Shown here in pieces: positions 38,001-50,000 of a stretch of DNA of 64,000 nt (positions are counted from its first letter, which is position 1; every line of letters starts with the position of its first letter). The stretch covers positions 1 through 64,000 of the forward strand of contig JASANE010017497.1 of the NCBI GenBank assembly GCA_030248225.1. The letters run 5' to 3'. The notes beneath the pieces are model-generated. The model did no database searches. It worked only from the letters and a program-made list of their open reading frames with translations, and was not told the origin of the DNA. The stretch comes from Trileptium ribeirensis. Taxonomy: Eukaryota > Nematoda > Enoplea > Enoplida > Thoracostomopsidae. The position numbers were made by a program, and so were the translations under genes.

Positions 38001-41000
38001 TATTGTTAGGCGGGGTTATTCGCACTAAAATGGCCGCATATATATATATATATAGATATATATATACAAACCTGCGTATTCCATCTACGATGACGCACCG
38101 CATCGAGCAAGCAATATTATTATTACAAAATAGATAATAACAATATAGAATAAGTAGAACCAGTGCTTTTATGAGCTGGGGAAAACTTTGTTTTTAGCGC
38201 TATTTTCTGTTCTGAACGAATTAGTAGTTGTAACAGAGACAAGACATAAATAATATTTAGGGGCGGATTGCTTACTAAAACGAAATGTGATACCTACATA
38301 TTGCACAATTATTATTTGTTGGGCTATATATATATGTGTGTAGTACATACTAAATAATAATAATAATCGTAGTAGTTGTGTAAAATAGAATACCAACGGG
38401 GTATATGCCACGGGGGCGCCTCAAGATTTACATTTGTGGGGGCGTGGTGGGGGGGGGGAAGTTCTGGATTTACATTTGAAGGGTGAATGAAAAATTCGTG
38501 ACATTTCGAAATTTGATCCACGTCATCATAAGCTAAGCTTCGCAACCGCTTGGAGGCTACGCCCCGGTGGTCCCCATCTCTGGGCCCGATCATTGCTTTT
38601 GGTTGGTTAGCCATTTATTAATTGAACAGGTATGATTATAGATATTTGCTGAAGGCTATATTTTTGATTTGAAAATTTGCCTGCATTTGGCTATTTATCC
38701 TATCGCATAGCAGTGCTTTATTGAAATAATATGGCTGCTAGCCAGGAGAGTGCACTGACTCTATCCAAAACTGGTAGTCGAAGAAGGTAGAAGTATATAA
38801 TAAATTGGCGGCCGCCGTTTATTAGTACATTTATTGATGACAGCTTAAAACCACTAGGGTCGACGTAGAGAGAAGCCACTATTTATTTACCTTGGGTCAT
38901 AACCTTGCTGAACGCTCCATGAGCCAATATTTATTTACCTGGGGTCATAACCTTGCAGAACGCTCCATGAGCCAATATTTATTTACCTGGGGTCATAACC
39001 TTGCTGAACGCTCCATGAGCCAATATTTATTTACCTGGGGTCATAACCTTGCTGAACCCTCCATGAGCCAATATTTATTTACCTGGGGTCATAACCTTGC
39101 AGAATGCTCCATGAGCCAATATTTATTTACCTGGGGTCATAACCTTGCTGAACGCTCCATGAGCCAATATTTATTTACCTGGGGTCATAACCTTGCAGAA
39201 TGCTCCATAAGCCAATATTTATTTACCTGGGGTCATAACCTTGCAGAATGCTCCATAAGCCAATATTTATTTACCTGGGGTCATAACCTTGCTGAATGCT
39301 CCATGAGCCAATATTTATTTACCTGGGGTCATAACCTTGCAGAACGCTCCATGAGCCAATATTTATTTACCTGGGGTCATAACCTTGCAGAATGCTCCAT
39401 GAGCCAATATTTATTTACCTGGGGTCATAACCTTGCTGAACCCTCCATGAGCCAATATTTATTTACCTTGGGTCATAACCTTTCAGAACGCTCCATAAGC
39501 CAATATTTATTTACCTGTGGTCCAGGGAGTAACCGGAATTGTGGTTTCGGCGAAAATCGTGTTCCAGTTGCGGTTCCGGCAAAGGGCAAAAACCATACCG
39601 GAACTGGAATTCCGGTTTATTTTCTATATTTTTGCTTCATTTGTGGTCCAAAAATTATGTAATATGTACGCAATGACCAAGTTCCAATACAACCATGCCA
39701 AAGAAAAAATTAACTGAGCAATTTTCCATATGAAACGTAAGTAGGGCACATAAATTCAGTAGAAATTTTTCATCTTAGCCTGCAGGAGTTTGCTAACAAA
39801 ACAAAGCCAGATCGATGTTTGCAGCAGCTATTTTACACCTTTAGAAGTTTGCAGGGTATGTTCGAATTAAACCGGTCCAACTCGGTAACACAGTATGGAT
39901 TACGCAGAAGTACTTAGCTGTAAGCGTGGCTAACATAAATTGTGTCAAGCACAAGCCAGTGCGCTTGCAAGCTTTGTAAATCAGTCTACATTGAAGTAAG
40001 CTAGCGTTATCTGCAACGCAGCCAGAAACTACGTCCTTGGCAATGAACTATATTCATTGAAACTGTGCGAGCAGTATAACAGTTGATCTCATTTATAGCA
40101 TTGTGGTTAGAAAGTTATCATCATTATCATGTAAACGCTAGCCAAAACAGTGTCTCTGACTACTGATCAGAAAATAGTAATATTTTCTATTATTTTATCT
40201 TAGAACTATATAAACCTATGAGGTCAAGTTTCCTACAGAATAACATGTAACAAACGTATGTGTAGTAAAGGGAGGGGACTGGAAACATTTGCGAAAGTGT
40301 TTCTTCTTCAAAGCGAAAGTGTTTATTCTGCGCTGTATGCGTTATAAGCACATTCATTTTGACACAATATACGCAATGGTGTATAGTGGAATGCATTTTT
40401 TGCTCTAGGGGTCCAAAAACTGACATATTGATCGATAAATAAACATTATTTAGCTTCCTCAGTCTTTTTAAAATTCCAGAAAGGCAATAATACCATCACA
40501 GTACATCAAATCTAATGTAAAAGCTATTTTAACACATTTTAAATCCGCTGTATCTGCATTAGTTCCTTCATCTGTTTTACTATATATAGGTTTCGAAGAC
40601 CAGGTTCCGGATTCGGTTTAAATGTACGGTTCCAGTTATTCCCTGCTGGAGTCATTACTTTGCAGAACGTTCCATAAGCCAATATTTATTTACCTGGGGT
40701 CATAACCTTCCGGAACGCTCCATAAGCCAATATTTATTTACCTGGGGTCATAACTTTGCAGAACCCCCATAAGGCTGAACTCTCCAAATTGGAGGGGCCC
40801 CCTGGCATTTTACGGTTACCCCTGGTTCAGAACAGGTGCCCCTGGTTCATGCCCTCTGGCAAAATGTTGGACTCCCACCGGTTCAGCGCCTCTTGGAAAA
40901 TATTTGTTATTTGCAATCGGTCCAGAGTACATAAAAATTGAAAATTCTAAAATTATAAATATTAAAATTCCGTTCTGAAGTCAAAAATTTAGGAAGAATG

Positions 41001-44000
41001 CTTCAAAATCGCTTTTCTCCCCATCAAAAGCGTTTTGACAGTGTTTCTGACACGATTTTTATCCGTTTTTCTCTTCGCAAATTCGGGCTCCCTCCGGTTC
41101 GGAACCGGGGAGGGGCTGGTTCAAAGACCCTGGCAAGATTTTTAACGAATGGAGAGCCCAGTATAATTGTTTAAGCCCATACAGGAAGAACAACAACGTC
41201 AGATGGTGATTCCAAAGTATTACTACAGTTAATACTAACCTTAACTTATATTTTTCAGTTTACCCACCAACCTGACGTTCACCAATTTTTATTATTTCCT
41301 TTAGTCTGAAATGCAGGTATCGGAAGACTTTCTCTAGTATTCGGGTTCTCGAAGAGACGGTTCCTCTCGAAAAACGTTTTCAGCTCATAAACATTCGAGG
41401 TTACCTGGCATATGCCATTGCTAGAGCGTACGCCAAAGAAAAAATCTTGTCGTTAAATCAGGCGAACGAGCTGGCCACTGAATTGGATTCCGGTCACCAA
41501 GCCTTTTGCCATAGAAAGTTTCATCCAAAAAATCCTGAAAGTTCTTAGTGTAGTGGGGCGGAGCACCATCCTGCTGAAAGAAGATGTTATTTTGACCACC
41601 TAGCTCAAGGAATTGTTCCTATAGCATTGTCAGGTTTCAGGTAGATGACGTTTGCGGCAACGAAGGACGGCCCAACCACACCTTTTGAGTGAACTCCCAT
41701 CCGAGCCGTGACATCGCGGAATATGATTTGCTTCTACACAACGAATCTCTTGGGCCCAGTACTGACAATTCCGCCGATTCACTTCGCCGAAAATGTTTTC
41801 GTGATACCAAATAACGAGAGCAAGATTGTTGTCCTGTTCGGCTGATCATTATTCAGCAACTTCAACGTGTTGATCGTAGTAACACGGCGTTTAGAGTCTG
41901 AACAAAAATGATAAGAAAAGATTTCAGCCTCAGGAACTTCACCATACGATGAGCATCTAATGGGCACATCCACGTCCCTTTTACTATCGAATAATACCGA
42001 AATCCATACATCCGAATATCAGTTATGAATGACGTAAACAGACAAAAAGAAATTTTCTCGATTTTCCGCCTAGCGCCATCAATGGAAACTCCGTTTCACT
42101 TATTGATAACTCGGATATTTTTAATTGAAATATGATATTAAGTAATTTTGATTGTTGTAGGAATGGGTAACGGCGACCGAAATTAAAGTGACGCTTAATC
42201 GACTCAACACCTTCGGCGACGAAATATTCGGTGATCGAAAAGTACTACGGTCCTACTACTATGCTATATCCGATTTGTCGGTGGGAGGCAGGTATGGGAC
42301 TATTGGTTTTTATTTATATAGCGTATAAGTAAACAGATAACTACTAGCTGAACCGTCAATTTGGTAGTATATTGATTTTTGTTTTTTATTGTTTTAATAT
42401 AACGTTTTAGTCTAGTTCGCGGTGAAAGCAAGTATTTGCAAACATTTTTTATACTTTAAACGTCGACGCTTATGGACATGACAGCAAGTTTTTGGGAGCA
42501 TTTTTGTCATACTTTAGTTATTTAAAGTACTCCTAAACCTTTTATACCTTGTGATCAATTAGAACAAAAACATTTGGTGACTCGCCCCAGTTCCTGTCAA
42601 GTTTAACAGTCCAGTTTTATGACTACATGCATAGCTAATTTTCTCCAGCAAAATCTACTATTATTCTGATAACAACGTAATTGGTTATGTTAAGCGGTGT
42701 TAAGCATTGGTGGTTACACTACCATGTCTTATCACTTTTGGAAGACGGTCGAGTGAATGTCGAAAAGTCAGTTTCTACAGCTAGAACAATTACGAATTAT
42801 TTGACAGATAAAAGGTATTTTTCTTAAGATATCGCAGAACAGTTTGTAATGCTGGCGATTTTTATCAATAAAAAACAGGCTCATATTGGTATTAAGCGGT
42901 CTATGTTGGTATAGAGCACTCGCCAGGAATGCAGTTCATTCAATGTTTGAATAAAAGTTAGTATATTTGACATCATTATTCCAATAATTTTTTCTTTTCG
43001 GCGTACTGATACTTGCTAGACGAAAGAATGTGAAAATAAAAAATATGAGGGTACCCCCAATTGAGAATTACGGAAGTATCACCGATCTAGGGCCGTTCGG
43101 TGAAAATCAGTCTACCCATTTGATATTTAAATTACAATGTATAATATAAAATTTAGCAAAAGCAACATTGAGAGACAATAACAATATAACTTTTTTATCG
43201 TTTTGAATTGCCGAATATTTAATTTTAGGTATTACTGGTGTAGTTCATAATGTATTTTTGTGCATGAATAACAGTTTGCTACATCAAATTCACTACTGTG
43301 CTTCAACAATATCGACAAAAATTATTTGACAGCTATGCACAAGACATTGGTAACATGACTACTTCATTCATTTGAGGTTGCTTTGGAGCATCCTTTGCAC
43401 AAGTTATGCTACGATGAAACGAAATTTATTTGAGAAACGACAACACTGTGATCTGAGAAACCACAAGAACCCAATGGTTTCTACGGCAGTGCATATTTCG
43501 AAGTAATAATGTTACGCGGGCATTTGTAATGTGTTTATTACCTTAAGTCGTTTATACAATGAGTATGAAATTGAAATTAAACAAATGCAATATAAATACA
43601 AATTAGTTAAAGTGCTTCTATAATATCGTATAGGTGTAAATGCAACGGGCACGCTCGAGAATGTGTCAAGAGCACTGGCGCCGGTGAGACAAAATTAGTT
43701 TGCCGCTGCGAACATAATACAATGGGACAGGATTGCGAAAAATGTCAGCCGTTCTACAACGATCGGCCTTGGGCTCCAGCGACAGCGAAGGATGGCAACG
43801 AATGCAAACGTAAGGCTGTGCTCACATTGTATCCGATCCGAATTGTGTTCATATTTCATCCAACACGATCCGAATTTTTGTTATCATTGTATTTGTGTGT
43901 GTATTATTATGTAATTTTTCGTACTTCTTCATCCCAAACCGATCCGAAAAAATTGTGAATGCTCCTTCGGATCGGATGCAGTGTGGACACTCTGTATCAA

Positions 44001-47000
44001 ATACACGTGCGATTCGGATAGGATCGGACGCAATGTGAACTGGCCTGTCCACAGCCCTCCGAAAAGTGGGGGACTTCGGGGGGCCCCATGTTCATTCTCG
44101 GGGGGAATTTCAAAGTGGCGGGGGGGGATAAATTTTGCTTAAAAATACGAAATATTTCCATATTTTCATGCATTTTTACTACTGTGAACATACTTTCAAG
44201 CTAAAAAACAATATTTTAGCATTATAAATAGTGGTAATTAATGTTTAAAAACAATTTGCAAACAAAGAACATAAATTTTCTGACATAAAAAAATTTTGGA
44301 ATTAGTTGAACAGGGGGGGTTTCGGCCGAGTGGGGGGGACGGACATGGGGGAAATCTCACGAACATGGGGGGATTTGGAAAGTGGAGGGCCCCCCCACTG
44401 TGGACAGGCCAGTGTGAACAGACCTAAGGCTATTTTCTTTCTAACATAGTAATGTGTTTTACCACGAGGGCGTTGTGCGTCAGTCCGCTTTAGGTGTCTA
44501 TATCAAGGCTGTTCTTTTGTCAAAATTACTAATTGCTTCGCGCAGAAATTCGCGTTCACATTTTTTGCCATTGATATTCGCATTTTAGTTATCTCTATCA
44601 TGGGCTCTGTGATGTACGAATGGAATTTGCTATCGCTCATATTTATCCATTTCGGAGGTTTGTCCGTGTTCATCAGATGACATTCTGAATCAAACAGCAA
44701 TGTTTGCTGTCTATTTGTGTGTTGTAGTATCGCGAAAAGAACGCGATTGGTAATAGCGTTTTCATTTGTACGCGGTCAGCAAACTGTGATGCTAAATTAC
44801 AAAGTAGAGACCGCGAAGAGCGCCTACGAGTTGCTGCATCGCAAATTTTGTACGCATACATAAGAGAAAATCGTGATATGTCCGCGTTCATCGCTTTTAC
44901 GATCGTAAACTAACGTGACAAAAGAACAACCCAGGTGTACGCACATAAAGTGCACTTACACATTATGCTGATATAAAAAATGTCTGGTGATTGTTTGTAT
45001 TTAATTTTCGTAAATATGTACCCATTGTCAGTCAACTCGTTATCATACAACAGTGTAGAAATAATACTTTCTACTGCTGGTTAATAATAATAATTTGTCT
45101 TTAAATTTTCAGGAAATCTGGCAATATATTATGTTTTTGTCACGAAACTGGAGGTCAGTACCCGCATTGCAGTTTAAGTTGAAGACTTTTAAAAACACAA
45201 CACCTTAAAAACTTGTATATAATAATATATGCTGGCTTCTCCTAATAGGGAGGGCGAGTGCTCGTGTATCCCTCAAGTTCTCCTCGTTGCAATCCTCCAG
45301 GTAAATTTTAGTTTTTCACGGTTCAGACTGCTCCAGAGTGGGACTAATAATTAGCGAATTTTTCTCTGATGGGCGAAAGTTTATGGGAATTCTAGCCTAC
45401 TTGGTTAACAATACCCAGCTTTTTTTATGGCGCTAAAAATCGCTAAAATTAACTTTTCTTTATTAGATATCGACAAATATAGATATGTGCACGAGTAGTT
45501 CTTTCTCCTTTATATGTGCAATAAATTGAAGAGAAATTGTCTATTGCAGTTCTATAACATTACCGCTAGCTGCTTGTCGAGTTCCAGTTGTTGTTCTCCT
45601 TTTTTGATAGGATGACTCTCCCCATTACAGGTATACGGGTTTCGGCGCACCGCCCGTTTTGAAATGAAGCATTTAATAAATTTTTAGATAATTTACCATT
45701 TTAGTACCCTAAATTTAGTTAAATTTTCTTTGATTATGGCAACGCTTTGGCTGCCCTAGATTTACTAAAATTTTCACAGTTTATTTTGTCACTATAATAT
45801 GCTCTATATTTGTGCCTTTTCGTTGAGGCAAAATATCTAACACTTTATATTTCTACCTCGTTAGGAGTAAACTGTTCAATTTTTAATTTTCTATGTACTG
45901 TTTCCCAAAGTAATTGCAAGTGCATGCAAAATTCAAAAAGTCGATTGCGACAATAATAACTTGGCAGCGACTTGATTTTTCATCCGTTAACGAATTAAAC
46001 TTAGCATAGCATACATTATAATAAAATATTTGAGTAAATTGTGCACATGTTTGCAGCTGGGGAAAATAAATAGAATGTAGAGTAATCGCTCAAAATCACA
46101 ATTTAGAGCTAAACATGTATTTTAAATTAGAATATAACACTAGGTACGTATTGGCTTGTCACATCAAATTGGCTCGTTTTTTTCGCACAATCTTATACGA
46201 TATAGCACCGCATATGCAGCGGGTTTGACGCATATTACCAATGTTTGACGAAATGAATAATGGTCGCATCCTTTTTCCGACAAAATTTGAGTAAATATAT
46301 GCTGCTACAGCACTTCAGAATGGCTGTATCGGTGTCAGAATGGTTAATTTTTGCGCTTCTACATATACAGCATGCATTGGATCTATGGATTTTAGTGCAG
46401 TTAACCATTAAGAAAAATGGTTTGATAAATTTTATTATTAATGTATTTGACGTTGATCATATATCTCGTGTCAAATTAAATTTCCCGCATGACTCTCAGG
46501 CTTATCTGGGTAACTTTGCAGTTTGATTGTATTTTAGCATGCGATTGCAATAACCTTTCCGAGCGTTGTTATTTCGATGAAGAAATGTACGAAGCAACTG
46601 GTTCGGGTGGTCATTGCGTCGAATGTCGAGGATTTACAACCGGGCCGCATTGTGAAAGCTGTCTTGAAAATCACTATCGCCTTCGTGGCCGCCCCGAATG
46701 TGCTGCGTGTAATTGTAACGACGTTGGTATGTTTGAAGATTATTATAATTGGTCGCCAGGAATAATGAAATTTGAGTTTTTGTTAAAAGTGTCTTAGCCG
46801 TGCTTCCAGAAACGAAAATTGCATTATTTTATTTTTACAGCAGTTGTTGCTTTACGCATTGCAGTAGCGATGTTTCAGGCATTTGTGCATGTTGTTTGCA
46901 TGTTACAGTGTCGTGACGGTATTATCGAGACCATAGGAGGAGCTGAAACCTGTAGCAAGGAAGTGTTACCATGTTTATAAAGTATCCCACAGTTTGGACC

Positions 47001-50000
47001 TTCTTAGTTCCAGTAATATTTTGGTTTCAGGAGCTATTACGCTTCAATGTGACGACGACGGTACGTGTTCGTGTAAGCCGGGCGTAGGAACCCGATATTG
47101 TGATCGATGCGAAGAAAACTTTTACGAATTTTCTGCTCAGGGATGCAAGTAAGGCATACTACCAGACAGATTTGCCTATGGTTTAAAGATTAAACTAAGG
47201 AAATGTGATAATTTTCTGTCCAAATGATATACTTGCCATAACTTATTCAGACGTAACATAATCTACATATGGCTTCTCTAATATGGGGTGGAGACTCCTG
47301 GCATTTTTCAGCGCCTCTGACACAAGCGTGCCCAGTTGGGACCCTTGATAAAATTTTGTCTCCCCTGGAAAAATTTTTGGATTCCCTTGGTAAAAATACA
47401 TCCTAGTTAATATAAAAAATTGACATATTTTTTTACTAAAATGCCATTCGGAAGTTAAACATGTATTAATTTCAGCAAATTTTGGTTGGTAAGCTGGTTT
47501 TAGACTCAAATACGTTTTTGCTGTTTTTTGAGGCTATTTAATAACAATAATTTTATAGCATTCATCGGTGAAAATACTAGTAGCTCGCAAGCGAGGGTGC
47601 AACGGGGCGAGCGTGGTTTCATTTTTAGCTTAACATTTTGTTTAGTCACCAAAAACATACTGTTTTTGATGGAACATACCACCCTGAAATCTCTTGAACC
47701 TTGAAACAATGGAATATCCTTAAACCTCGTCACGAAACCCATCGAAAACAACTGACAACGCATCGAGTATTTGTGCTGGTATCTAGATAACCAAACCATC
47801 CTATTCAGCCTACCATAAAATCTATACAGACGATTCTTGATGACCCGAACACAATACGTAACCAAATAATGGAAGACAAATGATATTTAGGAAATTTGGT
47901 TCATCGAAATTAAACCCGTTGAAAAAGACATGAAATATGCCAGACTCGACGACCAAAAATTTTATTCAGCTTTCAGAAATACCTAGCCTTTTATTGATGC
48001 CCTGCATTCAATACATAATCAGACAAATAAATACGCGTATTTTGGAAATATGGTTCGTCGGCCGTAAAATCCTTGAAATCCCACCAACAGGTGCAATATA
48101 GTCAAGTTGGACTGTAGATTGCAAAATTATCGTATCCGACGTGCTTGGTAACCTATTAGACCATTCATTGTAAGTTAAAGACAAGCAATGTGATATTTGG
48201 AAAATCGCTATTTCTGGCAAACGGTCGAGGATATATTCGGCTCCATAGCGGGAATTATCCCACAAAAAATGTCGTGACCAGCAATTTGTAGTCCTCGGTG
48301 AGCTGATTAATTTTTCGATGCGAAGATTACTTTTCGCGAGATATGGGCTGCGAAACACTTGGAATCATATGACTAGACTCCGCAAAGAACATTTAAAGAC
48401 GTATTTTTTGTTATTTTGGCTTGAAAGATGGTGTCTGAGCTGCTCACATTCAACTAAAGGCAATATCGTCATCACTTTTGCTATTGAACAAAATTCGTCC
48501 ATCCGAAAATGAGTTATGAATAACAGTGACAGACAAAATAGAAATTTTAACAATTTTCCCCTTTCCGTTTCATTTAAATTTTTGAAATTTAGATTTTTAT
48601 TCGACAGTCCAGTTCAAGCCAGGGTTGCCTTAATTTCACGCCCCCATGCAAAATCCGACTACCCCGGTTCCGAACATCCGGGCAAAATTTTCATCGAATC
48701 GAGAAGACAGTAGAGTTAAACATTTATATGTAAATTATTGCATCATACTATAATAAATTGAATCTGCTATGAAAACGAAAATATTATTATTGATATAATT
48801 CACCGGTTTTTCATGAAAATGCCTCTGCTAGCTGTTTTTTATGTTTAGCAGTAATTTTACGATTATTTTAGAGCTTGTGGTTGCTCTGAAGCTGGAAGTT
48901 TTGGTAATACTCCGCGGTGTGACCCAACAACTGGAGATTGCTCTTGCAAAGCGAATGTCGAAGGGAAAACATGTGATCGGTACAATTATTATTACTATTT
49001 GTTATTTTGTTCAGACGAAGTAAGGTGGTGGGCGCCCTTTCTTATGTGCAATGTATTTAGGAAACACGTACAACTGCTTTTGGAACAAGCGGTAAAACTG
49101 ATGGTATGAAAGATATTAATTTATTTATGCCACATCTACGACCTCGTGGTTCATACGAATGATCTTAAATAATATGCAAACGAGAGTCACTGACAAAAAT
49201 AAAACCTCAAAAAAAACGAACGCTAAACGTAAACGAACGTAAACGCAGAGCCTTAGAACTTTCGTTTCGGAACGAAAGTAAACACAAATGAACGATGTAA
49301 GGTTTTTGTGGACTTGTGTTAATTTTTGCGTGTAATACAGCTACAACTGCTAGATTAATGCAAATATGACGGTGCCCGTGCTCTGAATGCTATACGATAT
49401 TCTCGCATCAAGTATTTGTTTATACTTTGGTTCGCCAGCATGTTGAGTGTTCCTGATTAATCTGTGAAGCTAAAATGTGGGGTGGTTTGCCAGGATCTTG
49501 TCAAATTGAAACTGAGCGAGCATACTTTTCAGTGAGGGCGCTGGGGGAATCTCTAAAATTCATTTTTTTTATCTTTTCTTCATAACTCATCTTCGGATGG
49601 ATGGATGGATTTCGGTAAATTGTTTACTCGACAGCAGAAGTGACAATGATGTGCTCTTTAGTTGAACGGGAACAGCTTTGACAACATTTTCGGTGTCAAA
49701 ATATCAAAAACAGGTTTTTAAGGGTTTCTTGCCAAAGCTAGCCATACGGCTGCCGGTGTTTCGCAGCCCATATCTCGCATCACAGGCTTCGCATCGAAAA
49801 ACGGAGACCGGCTCATTGAGATCTTTAGCTTTGTTGACGACGATTTTTTTGTGGGACCACTCCTTGGGCCGATGTGTGACCGAATATATTTCGTCGACCG
49901 TTTTGCCAGAAATAGCTTCGAAATGTCCATTTTCATTTGATTATGTATTGAGTACAGGGTACCAAGAATAATCTTTATATGGGTTTTTTCTGAACGCACA

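Noticed and set aside
38892..39662. 256-residue open frame with a 16-residue repeat ([16 protein letters not shown])
   Set aside because: It has no ATG start, lies in a 48-bp minisatellite whose period is divisible by three, and runs into a hAT-like element. The open frame is a by-product of the repeat.
38883..40765. CRISPR-like regular repeats
   Set aside because: Units are directly adjacent without unique spacers, and the genome is clearly eukaryotic with spliced genes.
49718..49999. Short ORFs in family E copies (also 26993-27223 and 31841-32041)
   Set aside because: Homologous E copies do not keep these frames open, so they are chance ORFs in a non-coding repeat.
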